64,000 bases of DNA from Pseudomonadota bacterium. GTDB lineage: Bacteria > Myxococcota > Myxococcia > Myxococcales > Myxococcaceae. Location: contig JAFAFL010000048.1 in assembly GCA_023423535.1 (NCBI GenBank), forward strand, positions 1 through 64,000, written 5' to 3'. The translations under genes and the position numbers were made by a program. Below the pieces are notes generated by a model, which saw only the letters and a list, made by a program, of their open reading frames with translations, was not told the DNA's origin and searched no databases. Of the stretch, positions 42,430 through 51,673 are shown piece after piece. Each line of letters begins with the position of its first letter. Position 1 is the first letter of the stretch.

Positions 42430-43692
42430 ATGAAGCTCTCGCGTCGCACGGTGCTGTACATGGGCGGCTCCGCGGCGGTGCTGGGCGCGGGGATGCGTCA
42501 CGGCTTCGTCCGCGCGGCCCGGCCCGGCGCCCCGGACGGTCCGCTCTCTCCCCAGGCCCAGGCGCTCTACGACCGCGCGTGGAAGGGGCTCGATCCGGCG
42601 CGGGTGCTCGACACGCACGCGCACGTGGTGGGACTGGGGACGGGAGGCTCGGGCTGCTGGGTGAACCCGCGGATGCAGTCGCTGCTCCGCCACCCGGCGC
42701 ACTACGCGCGCTTCGCCATCTATGTCCGCGCCGCCGGCGTCACCAACACCGCCGAGGCCGACGCGCAGTACGTCGCGCGGCTGGTGGAGCGGGTGCGGTC
42801 ACAGAAGCCGCACGGGCGGTTGCTCATCCTCGCCTTCGACTGGGTGCACGACACCGACGGCAACCCCCTCCGCGAGGAGAGCGAGTTCTACACGCCGAAC
42901 GACTACGTGCTCAGGCTCGCGCGCGAGTACCCCGACTGCTTCGTGCCCGCGGTCTCCATCCACCCCTACCGCAAGGACGCGGTGGAGGAGCTGCACCGCT
43001 GCGTCGAGGCGGGTGCGGTGGCGGTGAAGTGGCTGCCGAACGCGCACGTGATCGATCCCTCCTCGCCGCGCTGCGACGCCTTCTACGACGCGTTGGTCGA
43101 GCTCGACGTGCCGCTCGTCACCCACGCCGGCGAGGAGCGCGCGGTGCACGCGGAGGAGGCGCAGAAGTGCGGCAACCCGCTGCACCTGCGCCGCCCGCTC
43201 GAGCGCGGGGTGAAGGTGGTGGTGGCGCACGGGGCGAGCCTCGGGAAGGGCGAGGACCTCGACGTGCCCGGGACGCAGAAGCCGCTGGCGGACAGCTTCG
43301 ACCTCTTCCTCCGGCTCATGGCCGAGCCGCAGTGGGAGGGCAGGTTGTGGGGAGACATCTCGGCGCTGCCTCAGTTCAACCGCGCCGGCAGACCGCTGAA
43401 GGAGCTGCTCACGCGCACCGAGCTGCACCCGAGGCTCGTCAACGGGAGCGACTACCCGCTGCCGGCGATCAACGCGCTGACGCGCACCGGCGTGCTGGTG
43501 GGCCTGCACTACCTCACGGACGCGGACCGCGTGCTGCTCAACGAGCTCGACCGGCACAACCCGCTCGCGTTCGACTTCGCGCTGAAGCGGACCCTGCGAG
43601 TGCTCACGCCGGAGGGCGAGCGCCGCTTCGCCGACAACATCTTCGAGGCACCGCCGGAGCTGTTCTCGCGCCTGCCGCCGATGCCGGCATAG
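42430..43692 (+). CDS. Tat-exported amidohydrolase family protein
   Basis: A 420-residue product from ATG with a twin-Arg signal (MKLSRRTVLYMGGSAAVLGAG). The mature part is an amidohydrolase-2 type TIM barrel: DTHAHVVG with the HxH metal pair, PAVSIHPYRKDA, VKWLPNAHVIDPSS, VTHAGEE, VAHGAS and NGSDYPLP with the final metal Asp. It would fold in the cytoplasm and cross by the Tat route. It follows the graspetide precursor, but a strong terminator lies in between, so it is either separately expressed or made only by read-through. Role in peptide maturation is possible but unproven. Confidence 0.82.
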   Translation: MKLSRRTVLYMGGSAAVLGAGMRHGFVRAARPGAPDGPLSPQAQALYDRAWKGLDPARVLDTHAHVVGLGTGGSGCWVNPRMQSLLRHPAHYARFAIYVRAAGVTNTAEADAQYVARLVERVRSQKPHGRLLILAFDWVHDTDGNPLREESEFYTPNDYVLRLAREYPDCFVPAVSIHPYRKDAVEELHRCVEAGAVAVKWLPNAHVIDPSSPRCDAFYDALVELDVPLVTHAGEERAVHAEEAQKCGNPLHLRRPLERGVKVVVAHGASLGKGEDLDVPGTQKPLADSFDLFLRLMAEPQWEGRLWGDISALPQFNRAGRPLKELLTRTELHPRLVNGSDYPLPAINALTRTGVLVGLHYLTDADRVLLNELDRHNPLAFDFALKRTLRVLTPEGERRFADNIFEAPPELFSRLPPMPA

Positions 43693-43707
43693 GACGCTCG
43701 TCTCGCT

Positions 43708-44841
43708 CTACCGCGCGGTCCGGACGGTCTGTGCCGCGAGCTGGTCGAGCTCCGCGCCGAGCGCCACCTCCGCGAGCACGTCCGCCTCCATCGCCTCCCG
43801 CCGCCCCAGCGCATCGAGCCTGCGCGAGAGCGCGGTGAGCTCGGCGGCGCGCACCGCGGCATGGCCGCCCTTCACGTCCTCCAGCGTGGTGCGGGTCCGC
43901 AGGAGCAGCGCCGCCTCGGCCTCGAGCCTCGCCCACAGCCGCGAGCGCTCCACCGCCGCACCCTTCGCGCGCGTCAGCCCGTCCCGCGCAACCTCCAGCG
44001 CCACCGCGAGGTGTTGCCGCGCCACCGGATCGCCCGATGCCTCGTGCTCGGCCTCGAGCCTGCGAACCTCCGCCGCGGCAGTCTCCTCGCGGTCGGTCTC
44101 CTCTTTGCGCGGCGTGAGCCCCGCGAGCCGCTCGGCCTGCTCCAGCGTTCCGGCCGCGAGCGCGCCCACCGAACGCAGGAGCTCCGCGCGGCCCTCGTCC
44201 CGCGGCAACGCGCCGAGCAGCGCGACGCAGCCCCGATGCGCCTCCACCGTTCGCGCCACCAGGGACCGGAGCCGCGGGTCTTCCGCGGAGACCACGAGGC
44301 GTCGTGAGCGCTCGCCCACGAGGTCGGGCACCAGCACCAACAGCGCCGGCACCGCCCCCAGCGCGAGGAAGAGCGCCGCCGCCGCACAGAGGAGAGGTGA
44401 GGTGACGAGGTCGGGAACGCCCAGCCCTCCGAGCCTCAGCGCGAACACCTGCGCCACCGCTTCGGCGGCCACGCCGAGCACTCCGCCCAGCGCGAGGCCT
44501 CCCAACGCGCGGGCGCCGTAGCGGTCTTCGAGCCCATCGAGGCGTCTCGCCCAGCAGAGCGCGCCGCCGGTCACCGCACCCGTGAGCAGCGCGGAGGCGA
44601 AGCCCGACGAGGTCAGCCCGGCGATCGGCGCGAGCAGCGAGGCGAGCACGAGCACCGTCCGGCCGTTGGCGGAGCCGGCGCCAAAGGCGAGGAGCACGGC
44701 GGTGCCCACGAAGGGCCACACCGGAAGCCGCGAGGCGCCGAGCAGCCCGAGAGCGAGTGCGTGCAGCGCACCGGCGGCGGCGCCCGCCCAGAGGGCGCGC
44801 ACGACGTCTCGTTCGAAAGCAGTGGTGTCACGAAGGGTCAT
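43708..44841 (-). CDS. membrane protein with C-terminal coiled coil
   Basis: A 377-residue product from ATG. The first 175 residues contain five or six membrane segments rich in Ala, Leu and Gly (VWPFVGTAVLLAFGAG, LGGLALGGVLGVAAEAV). The rest is charged helix with heptad-like spacing (EETDREETAAAEVRRLEAE). No known domain was recognised. It starts 18 nt after the VWA-protein stop and is probably in the same transcript. Confidence 0.6.
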   Translation of the reverse strand: MTLRDTTAFERDVVRALWAGAAAGALHALALGLLGASRLPVWPFVGTAVLLAFGAGSANGRTVLVLASLLAPIAGLTSSGFASALLTGAVTGGALCWARRLDGLEDRYGARALGGLALGGVLGVAAEAVAQVFALRLGGLGVPDLVTSPLLCAAAALFLALGAVPALLVLVPDLVGERSRRLVVSAEDPRLRSLVARTVEAHRGCVALLGALPRDEGRAELLRSVGALAAGTLEQAERLAGLTPRKEETDREETAAAEVRRLEAEHEASGDPVARQHLAVALEVARDGLTRAKGAAVERSRLWARLEAEAALLLRTRTTLEDVKGGHAAVRAAELTALSRRLDALGRREAMEADVLAEVALGAELDQLAAQTVRTAR

Positions 44842-44859
44842 GGCCGTGGTCCCCGGGCG

Positions 44860-46287
44860 CTAGTACGCGTTGCTCTGACCGAAGCTCTGGATGCTCTTGC
44901 GCTCCATGTCCTTCGCCGCGCGGTTCATGTCTCCGCCGCGGAGCGACTTGCGCGAGTCCTCGATGCTCGCGCCCGCCAGCGACTCCGCGCTCGCGCCGAA
45001 GAGCCTTCGCAGATTGAGCATCGAGTCGGAGAGGTGGCGGTCCGCCTCGTCCCGCTTCCCCTGACGCGCGAGGTCCGCCGCGTAGCGCACCTGCCGCGCC
45101 GCCTCCGCGTTCGCCGCATGCGCGAGCACGTCCGCGTCCGCGTTGGCCAGCGCCTTCTGCGCGTCGTCGGTCACGGTGGCCGTCATCGAGACCTGCGCGG
45201 AGACGCGCTCGGCGGTCTTGAGGTCCGTCCAGGTCAGTAACGCGTGCACCGGCCCGCGCAGTGCCGCGCCCGCCGCCTCGTTCACGCTGAAGCGCACCAC
45301 CAGGCGGTTGGAGAGGCCGCTGGAGAGGTCGTAGAGACGCAGCCGGGCGCCGGCGCCGTCCGGGCGGAAGTCGCGCCCGAGCACCTCCTCCACCCGCACG
45401 TTCGCCGGCACGAGCAGCCGCAGCTCGAGGTCGCGCGCCACCATCCGCGAGGCCTGGTCGAGCTCCCGCGCGAAGACCTCCGCCAGCCGCGCCGAGTCGC
45501 CGATGTCGCCGTAGAAGCCGCCGCCCGCCTCGGCGAGCCGCGCCATCAGGCGCTCGTCGAAGTCGCGCCCCACGCCGAGCGAGGTGACGGTGAGTCCGCC
45601 CTCCCGGATGCGGGAGACGATGCGCGCGAGGCCGTCGGGATCGGTGATGCCCACGGTGGGCTGACCGTCGCTCAGGAGCACGAGCCGGTTGTTCGAGTAG
45701 CGCGCCTGGTGCTCTCGAGCGGCCAGCGCGCCCGCCTGAAGACCACCGCCGATGTTCGTGGAGCCGTCCACGTCGAGGTCGCGCAGGTACGCGTGCAGAC
45801 GCTCCTTTCCGGCCGCATCCGCGAGCGTGCTGGGAAAGGTGGAGACGTCGCTGCCGTAGTCCACGATCGCCAGCCGGTCCTCGGGGTGCAGGGTGTCCAC
45901 CAGCGTCCGCGCCGCGCCCACCGCGTCGGTCATCTTCTGGCCCGCCATCGAGCAGGAGCGGTCGATGACCACCACCAGGTTCGCCGGCATCCGAGGGCCC
46001 TTCTCCTCCTGCGGCGCGGCGGCGACCTCCAGGGTGAGGTAGTTCGGCGCGCCGCCGTTGGCCACGAAGGCGGACGCGAGCTTGCCGCTCAGCGTGAGAC
46101 CTCGCGCGCTCGAGCTGCCCTGCGCTTCGGCGGGCAGCGCCACGGCAGTGACCGGAGCTCCGGCCTGCTGCTGCTGCGCCTGCGGCTCCTGTTGAGCCGG
46201 CTGGGTGCGCTGCGGTCTCGGCGCGGCGAGGAGGGCGAGCACGGCGAGCGCGCCGGCAACGGCGATGAACGACACGGTGCGATTCAT
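44860..46287 (-). CDS. von Willebrand factor A domain protein, exported
   Basis: A 475-residue product from ATG with GGAG 5 nt upstream and an N-terminal signal/anchor (VSFIAVAGALAVLALLAA). The VWA domain has an intact MIDAS: VVVIDRSCSMAG (DxSxS), the Thr in DGSTNIGGGL and the Asp in LVLLSDGQPT. The C-terminal part is Arg/Ala-rich helical sequence. VWA proteins of this type bind ligands through a divalent metal. It is paired with the membrane protein at 43708-44841. Confidence 0.8.
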   Translation of the reverse strand: MNRTVSFIAVAGALAVLALLAAPRPQRTQPAQQEPQAQQQQAGAPVTAVALPAEAQGSSSARGLTLSGKLASAFVANGGAPNYLTLEVAAAPQEEKGPRMPANLVVVIDRSCSMAGQKMTDAVGAARTLVDTLHPEDRLAIVDYGSDVSTFPSTLADAAGKERLHAYLRDLDVDGSTNIGGGLQAGALAAREHQARYSNNRLVLLSDGQPTVGITDPDGLARIVSRIREGGLTVTSLGVGRDFDERLMARLAEAGGGFYGDIGDSARLAEVFARELDQASRMVARDLELRLLVPANVRVEEVLGRDFRPDGAGARLRLYDLSSGLSNRLVVRFSVNEAAGAALRGPVHALLTWTDLKTAERVSAQVSMTATVTDDAQKALANADADVLAHAANAEAARQVRYAADLARQGKRDEADRHLSDSMLNLRRLFGASAESLAGASIEDSRKSLRGGDMNRAAKDMERKSIQSFGQSNAY

Positions 46288-46520
46288 GTGGGCTCCGCGA
46301 CTGTGGTGGGTTCCAGCGCGAGCGACTGTGCGCCGCGCGGAGCCGCCCCTCATCGGACAGCAGGAGGAGGGTCCTCCCCCTGACCGAGGTCCGCCCGATG
46401 ACCGATGCCGCGAACCCCGCTGCCGGGGCACGTGCGCGCGTGCCCGCGCCGAACGCGGAGCGCTTCAACGCGGCCCCTTCAGCGCTGTCCCTTCAGCGCG
46501 AAACCCTCAGCGTGGAACCT

Positions 46521-47225
46521 TCACCGCGCAGCCTTCGGCGCGAAGACGAGGAAGTGCTGCTCGGAGAGGAACGTGTGTCGCTCGGCGAGGCGGAAGCCGG
46601 CCTCTTCGAGTTCACGGACGATCTTCTCCTCGGAGAACTTGTGGTCCGCGGGCGGCCCCATCTTCGACTCCGGCTTGAAGTCGATCACCACCACGCGCCC
46701 ACCGGGACGGAGCGCCTTCGCCACGCGGCGGAAGTACGCGGGACGGTCCTCGAGGTGGTGGTACGTGTTCACGTTGAGCACGAGGTCCACCGGCTCCGGC
46801 AGCTTCGGATCGTGCGCGCTCGCCACCACGCCGCGCAGGTTCTTCAGGCCCTCGCGCTTCGCCCGCGCATCGACGTAGGCGACCATGTTCGGCTCGAGGT
46901 CGATCGCGTACACGATGCCCTTCGGCACCCGCTTCGCCAGGCGCACGGGGAAGTAGCCGGTGCCCGCGCCGATGTCCGCGACCTTCGCGTCCGCCGGAAG
47001 CTTCAGCGCCGCGATCACCTCATCCGGCTTCTGCCACGCGTCGCGATCCGGGGACTCGAACGCCGCCGCCCACTTCTCCGCGTCGCGGTAGCGATCCCCG
47101 GCGAGGTGTCCGTGCTTCGCGCCTGCGTCCTTCGCGAAGGCCCCGGTCGGGGAGAGCAGCGTCGGAAGCACGAGCAGCGAAAGCAGCGCGAGGGTGAAGG
47201 GTTGAAGAGATCGGCTCGGCGACAT
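46521..47225 (-). CDS. secreted class I methyltransferase-like protein
   Basis: A 234-residue product from ATG with a GGGAG site. It starts with a clear signal peptide (LALLSLLVLPTLLSPTGAFA) and then a class I methyltransferase domain: KVADIGAGTGYFPVRLAKR (SAM motif I), YAIDLEP (motif II acidic residue), LVLNVNTYHHL (motif IV) and LRPGGRVVVIDFKP. SAM is not expected in the periplasm, so the signal is odd: it may be a lipid-facing enzyme that stays on the inside, or a repurposed fold. In the 230 bp upstream of the VWA start and downstream of this stop, no gene was seen. Confidence 0.75.
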   Translation of the reverse strand: MSPSRSLQPFTLALLSLLVLPTLLSPTGAFAKDAGAKHGHLAGDRYRDAEKWAAAFESPDRDAWQKPDEVIAALKLPADAKVADIGAGTGYFPVRLAKRVPKGIVYAIDLEPNMVAYVDARAKREGLKNLRGVVASAHDPKLPEPVDLVLNVNTYHHLEDRPAYFRRVAKALRPGGRVVVIDFKPESKMGPPADHKFSEEKIVRELEEAGFRLAERHTFLSEQHFLVFAPKAAR

Positions 47226-47310
47226 CGTGTCTCCCGGAGGTGTCCAGAGGTGAATGGCGGGCGGCCGAAGTCTCGTCCCGGAGTGCACCCCATGCTAGCG
47301 AAGCGCCTCT

Positions 47311-48333
47311 ATGGTTTCGGATTCCGTTCTCTATGCAGGGTTCGCCGTGGTCGTCACGGTGCTGCTCGCGATCGACCTCTTCGTCGTCAACCGGCACGCG
47401 CACGCGGTGTCGATGAAGGAAGCGGCCGTCTGGTCCGCCATCTGGGTCGGCTGCGCGGTGCTCTTCGGCCTCTTCGTCTCGCGGCTCCACGAGGGCATCG
47501 AGGGCGAGAACCCGACGGTGGCGTTCTTCACCGGCTACGTGATCGAGAAATCCCTCTCCATCGACAACCTCTTCCTCTTCCTTCTCATCTTCGGCGCGAT
47601 GGCGGTGCCGAAGGAGCTGCAGCACCGCGTCCTCTTCTACGGCGTCGTCGGCGCGATCGTGATGCGCACGGTGCTCATCTTCACCGGCGCCGCGCTGATC
47701 GAGCGCTTCGACTGGATCCTCTACATCTTCGGCGCCTTCCTCATCTACACGGGCATCCAGACCTGGCTGCAGCGCCACGAGCACCCGGACATCACCAACT
47801 CGCGGCCGATGAAGGCGCTCCAGCGCATCCTGCCCACGACCGACGGTTACCGCGGACAGCACTTCTTCGTGAAGGAGAACGGCAAGCGCCTGGCCACGCC
47901 GATGTTCTTCGTGCTGGTGCTGGTCGAGTTCACCGACCTCATCTTCGCCATGGACAGCATCCCGGCGGTGTTCGCGGTGACGCGGGACCCGTTCATCGTC
48001 CTCACCTCGAACATCTTCGCCATCCTCGGCCTGCGCGCGCTCTACTTCCTCCTCGCCGGGCTCGCCGCGAAGCTGCGCTACCTCAAGGCCGGCCTGGCGG
48101 TGATCCTCACCTACGTGGGCATCAAGCTCTGCTACGAGCGGCTGCACCACGACGTGGAGGCGCTGCACTCGTGGCCGGGGATCAACCCGCTGGTGAGCCT
48201 CGCGGTGATCATCGGCATCCTCACCATCACCATCATCGCCAGCGCGCGGAACCCGCTGCCGCCCGGAGAGATCGCGCCCTCCGGCGTGGGCCCGTTCGAG
48301 ACGCACAAGGACCACCACCACAAGAAGTCGTAG
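47311..48333 (+). CDS. TerC family integral membrane protein
   Basis: A 340-residue protein of the TerC family, membrane proteins linked to tellurite resistance, metal (Mn) export and membrane-protein folding. It has about eight membrane segments. The diagnostic acidic motifs are there: FFTGYVIEKSLSIDNLF in the first half and VEFTDLIFAMDSIPAVF in the second. A His/Lys-rich cytoplasmic tail ends HKDHHHKKS. There is no neighbouring ter gene. The ATG has no strong ribosome site. Confidence 0.92.
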   Translation: MVSDSVLYAGFAVVVTVLLAIDLFVVNRHAHAVSMKEAAVWSAIWVGCAVLFGLFVSRLHEGIEGENPTVAFFTGYVIEKSLSIDNLFLFLLIFGAMAVPKELQHRVLFYGVVGAIVMRTVLIFTGAALIERFDWILYIFGAFLIYTGIQTWLQRHEHPDITNSRPMKALQRILPTTDGYRGQHFFVKENGKRLATPMFFVLVLVEFTDLIFAMDSIPAVFAVTRDPFIVLTSNIFAILGLRALYFLLAGLAAKLRYLKAGLAVILTYVGIKLCYERLHHDVEALHSWPGINPLVSLAVIIGILTITIIASARNPLPPGEIAPSGVGPFETHKDHHHKKS

Positions 48334-48355
48334 CTCCGCCCGCTTCCGGCGCGCT

Positions 48356-48419
48356 GAGTTTGCGGCTAGTTTGCGGGGACCCTCTCCTGTGGAGGGTAAC
48401 CGCAAACTCCGGGCAAACT
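48356..48419. repeat. 52 bp repeat, copy A, with an internal inverted repeat
   Basis: Bases 48368-48419 match 50154-50205 (copy B) at 39 of 52 positions without gaps. Copy A is also a hairpin: GAGTTTGCGG (48356-48365) pairs with CCGCAAACTC (48400-48409). A second AGTTTGCGG lies at 48368 and a second GCAAACT at 48413. It ends 2 nt before the ATG of the AlbA_2 gene. Both copies also read V-E-G-N-x-K-L-x-A-N in one forward frame. Confidence 0.8.
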
Positions 48420-48421
48420 GG

Positions 48422-50148
48422 ATGCTCCCGCTCGATCTCGCTCGCAACGCGTTGAGGGCCATCCGGGAAGGGCGCCGGGCCGCAGAGCTCGAGAACCACC
48501 AGCTCGAGTTCAAGCGGGAGAAGCCTACACATGACGAGACACTGAAGGACCTGGCGGAAGCGGCGATCTGCTTCGCCAACAGCCACGGTGGGGTCGTCGT
48601 CGTGGGCGTGGATGAGAAGCAGCCCGGCCGCAGAGCGCTGGTGGGAGCGTCGCTTCAGCCTTCAGAGGTGAGCCGGCGCATCTACCACCTCACGCGTCCG
48701 CCGCTCACCGTTGCGGTTGAGGACCACGTTGAGGACGGCGTCCGACTTCTTCTCGTACTCGTCCCGGAGAGCCCGGAGATCCACACCGACACGCGGGGCC
48801 GAGCCACTCACCGCGTCCTCGCGTCATGCGAGCCGATGGGGGCGTCGGAGCACCAGCGCCTGCGCGAGGCAAAGGCCGGCGTCGACTGGTCTGCTCGAAC
48901 GACGTCGCGCACGGCGGAGCAGGTCTCGCCCGAGGCGATGAGCCTCGCCCGGCGCAACCTGTCGACGCTTGCCGATGAGCGGCGGAAGCTCTCGAGGCTG
49001 ACGGATCGGTGGGCGGTGAGCGAAAGCACCTGCTGCGCGCAGGCGAGCTGCTGTTCAGTCGAATCACGAGCTCCGGCCGCCAGCCCCTGATCGTCTACCA
49101 GTACCGGCAGACGCCGGGCGGAGACCCGCGGGACATCCAGCGCGTCGAAGCGCCTCTCTTGAACGCGGTGGAGCGAGTGCTCGAGCTGGTCAACGCCCGC
49201 CGGACGCTCACCCCCATCACGCTGCCCAATGGGCAGCAACTGGAGCTGTACGACTTCCCTGAGGCTGCGGTGCGCGAGGCCCTCATCAACGCTGTCGTGC
49301 ACCGCGACTACGCACTTCCGGGACCGGTGGTGGTGGACCACTCGCCAGAGGTGCTCGTCATCACGTCGCCCGGTCCTCTGGTCGCCGGTGTCACTCCTGC
49401 CAACATCCTCACCCATCCGTCGGCGCCCCGAAATCGAACCCTCGCGCGGGCCATGCGGACCCTGGGATTCGCCGAGGAGGTGGGCCGGGGGATCGACCGC
49501 ATCTTCCGGGAGATGATCCGTTCGGGCCGGGACCTGCCTCGGTTCGACGAGGCCCCGGACCACGTCCGCGTCAGCCTCGTCGGGGGCGCGCCGAACACGC
49601 ATGTCGCGCGATTCGTCGCCGGGCTTCCTGAAGAGGAGCGGGACGACACCGACACGATGCTCATCCTCTTCAGGCTCTGCGCTCAGCGAACGGTGGACGC
49701 CGAAGGTCTGGGACCCTTTCTGCAGAAGACCATCGACGAGGCGGAGTCCGCCTTGCGGCGGCTCGCCTCGGAGCGCGTACGACTGCTCGAACCCACGCGT
49801 CAGACCGTGCGCCGGGCGCGACCGACGTATCGCCTGCGGAGCGAGCCCCTGAGGGCGCTCGGACCTGCCGTCGCGTACCAGCGCCGCACGGTGGATGACA
49901 CCGACCGCAGGATCGTTGCCCATGTTCGTGAGTACGGACGCGTGACGAACAAGACCGTCCAGAACCTCCTCGACGTCGGCATGCCCAGGGCGCGCGACAT
50001 CCTGCGCGACCTCGTCGACCGCCAGGTCCTCCGCAAGGAGCCCGGTCGGGAGCGTGGACCGGGCGTCGGCTATCTGCAGGGGCCGGCGTTCCCCGTCTCG
50101 TCTCGGCGGACGGCAGGGACCACCAGGCGCAGGTCACCGCGAAAGTAG
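48422..50148 (+). pseudogene. AlbA_2/RecG-like ATP-binding regulator, frameshifted
   Basis: The first frame, from ATG 48422, encodes an AlbA_2 (Schlafen-like) domain: ELENHQLEFKREKP, EAAICFANSHGGVVVVGVDE. It loses sense near 49010. A second frame, displaced by one base and open from 48979 to 50148, continues with LLRAGELLFSR, then the C-terminal HATPase_c_4-type domain (DFPEAAVREALINAVVHRDY; LGFAEEVGRGIDRIFRE) and a winged helix (VTNKTVQNLLDVGMPRARD). Joined, they give one protein of about 575 residues of the 'ATP-binding/RecG-like regulator' type. The break between domains is near 49005-49025. It may be a true inactivation, a sequencing error or recoding. Both ends touch the 52 bp repeats. 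Confidence 0.7.
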
Positions 50149-50150
50149 TC

Positions 50151-50208
50151 GTGAGTTTGCGACGACACTTCACTGTAGAGGGCAACAGCAAACTGGCCGC
50201 AAACTCAC
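50151..50208. repeat. 52 bp repeat, copy B, with an internal inverted repeat
   Basis: This is the partner of the copy at 48368-48419. GTGAGTTTGCG (50151-50161) and CGCAAACTCAC (50198-50208) form a perfect 11 bp inverted repeat, and another GCAAACT lies at 50188-50194. It starts 2 nt after the stop of the AlbA_2 gene (the aligned part 5 nt after) and ends 10 nt before the stop of the convergent SGNH gene. It could form a transcription-stopping hairpin or be a mobile-unit boundary. Confidence 0.8.
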
Positions 50209-50218
50209 TGCGATGCCC

Positions 50219-51508
50219 CTACTTCACCCGCGCCAGCTCCTGCGCTGCGAGCTCTCCCATCGCCCGCTGCCCGGCGAGCGTGGGGTGGATGCCGTCCCAG
50301 CTGAAGCCCTGCCGGAACCTGTTCGGATCGCCCTCCGCGCAGGTGACGGCCTCGAAGTCCACCACGTGCGCTGCCCTTCCACCGGCGCCGGCGCGCAGCC
50401 ACGCGTTGACGTCGGCCCTTCGCGCGTGGACCTCGGCGAGGTCCGCGCCCTCCGCCTTCTCGCGCGGGATGAGCGTGCCCGCCCAGACCTCGCACAGCGG
50501 GCGCAGCCGGTCGAAGAAGCCGCCGATGCGCGCCTTCATCTCCGCCGCATCGAGCGCCGCGAGGTCGTTCGTCCCCAGCATCACCAGGCAGTGCGTGACC
50601 TTGAACTCGCTGAGCCACTGCAGCTCGTCGCCGAAGAGCTCGTTGGCGCTGTAGACGCCCTGGCCGCTCACCGCGCCGTTCGCCACCGGCACCAAAGAGC
50701 CCTCCGCCGCAAGATGGGGCCACGCGTCGCGCACGTCGTCGTGTCCGGAGACGTAGCCCTCGGTGATGCTGTCGCCGATGGCCAGAAACACCGGCTCCGC
50801 GGGCCCCTCCACGAGGATCGCGTTGAGCCCCCACAGCCGGTGGTGCGGCTGCGCGCCGGTGACGTGCGTGTGCCAGGCCTGTCCGGCGGGCGCGAGGAAC
50901 GAATTGGGGAACGCATCGATCAGCGAAGCCCCCACGCCGCCGTCCACGTCGAGCGAGACCACGAGGTCCGCCGGCGCGTCGACCTCGAAGCTCAGCGGAT
51001 CCGACGCCAGCCGCTGTCGCGAAGGCACGTGCGCCGTCGGTTGTCCGGAGAACTTCAGCTGCTTCGCCGTCCCCGAAAGCGACCCGCCACTGCCCGCCCG
51101 CGCCACCGTGGCCTCGTGCACCGTGAGCGACGAGTTCCCCGCCAGCAGCACGACCTTCAGCCGCCCGCCGGAGCGCAGGACCGGCACCGTGTAGCGCAGC
51201 GTCACCCGGCCCTCGGTGCGTCGCGAGGCGCGGAGGTTCTGGAAGAAGCCGGGCTGGAAGATCGGCTCGGACGGAGGTGGCAGCTCGATCGGCGGCGGGT
51301 CCTCGGGCGCGGTCACCGTGCCACCGTCTCCCTCAGCCTCGAAGCCGCCGTCCGGGAAGCCTTCACCATCGAGGCCCCCGTCGAACAGCTCCGCGGCGGG
51401 AGGCGCTGACGGCACGAGCTCCACCCGTACCGTCGTCTGCGCCTCGCCACCGCAGCCGGCCCAAAGCAGCACCGGAAGGGTCACCGCCCACGCCCAGACC
51501 CGCCCCAT
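50219..51508 (-). CDS. SGNH/GDSL hydrolase lipoprotein
   Basis: A 429-residue product from ATG with a strong GGGGGA site and lipobox LWAGC. A long Gly/Asp/Pro-rich linker and a beta-rich domain (TEGRVTLRYTVPVL) come first. The SGNH hydrolase domain follows (about 235-429): FLAIGDSITEGY with the catalytic Ser, the Gly in SGQGVYSANE, VMLGTNDLA with the Asn, and SWDGIHPTLAG with the Asp-His pair. It is an exported esterase/lipase-like enzyme, perhaps acting on polysaccharide esters, as the extra beta domain suggests. Confidence 0.85.
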   Translation of the reverse strand: MGRVWAWAVTLPVLLWAGCGGEAQTTVRVELVPSAPPAAELFDGGLDGEGFPDGGFEAEGDGGTVTAPEDPPPIELPPPSEPIFQPGFFQNLRASRRTEGRVTLRYTVPVLRSGGRLKVVLLAGNSSLTVHEATVARAGSGGSLSGTAKQLKFSGQPTAHVPSRQRLASDPLSFEVDAPADLVVSLDVDGGVGASLIDAFPNSFLAPAGQAWHTHVTGAQPHHRLWGLNAILVEGPAEPVFLAIGDSITEGYVSGHDDVRDAWPHLAAEGSLVPVANGAVSGQGVYSANELFGDELQWLSEFKVTHCLVMLGTNDLAALDAAEMKARIGGFFDRLRPLCEVWAGTLIPREKAEGADLAEVHARRADVNAWLRAGAGGRAAHVVDFEAVTCAEGDPNRFRQGFSWDGIHPTLAGQRAMGELAAQELARVK

Positions 51509-51673
51509 GTGTTCCCCCAGACCGGCACCGTCCAACGCGCACCACGGTGTTCACGCGCGCGCCGGCGGGGAAGTGCGCCCGTCGAGCGCTCGACACATCA
51601 CCGGCGTGCGATTCGTCCGCTGGGATCTTCCTGTGCGTCGGTGTCCGACCCGCTGTGCTAAGGCCGCGGGCCT

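Noticed and set aside
46449..46545. Imperfect tandem units of about 15 bp (CCCTTCAGCGC-like)
   Set aside because: The units match poorly, partly lie inside the methyltransferase-like gene, and have no further structure; probably low-complexity GC-rich sequence.
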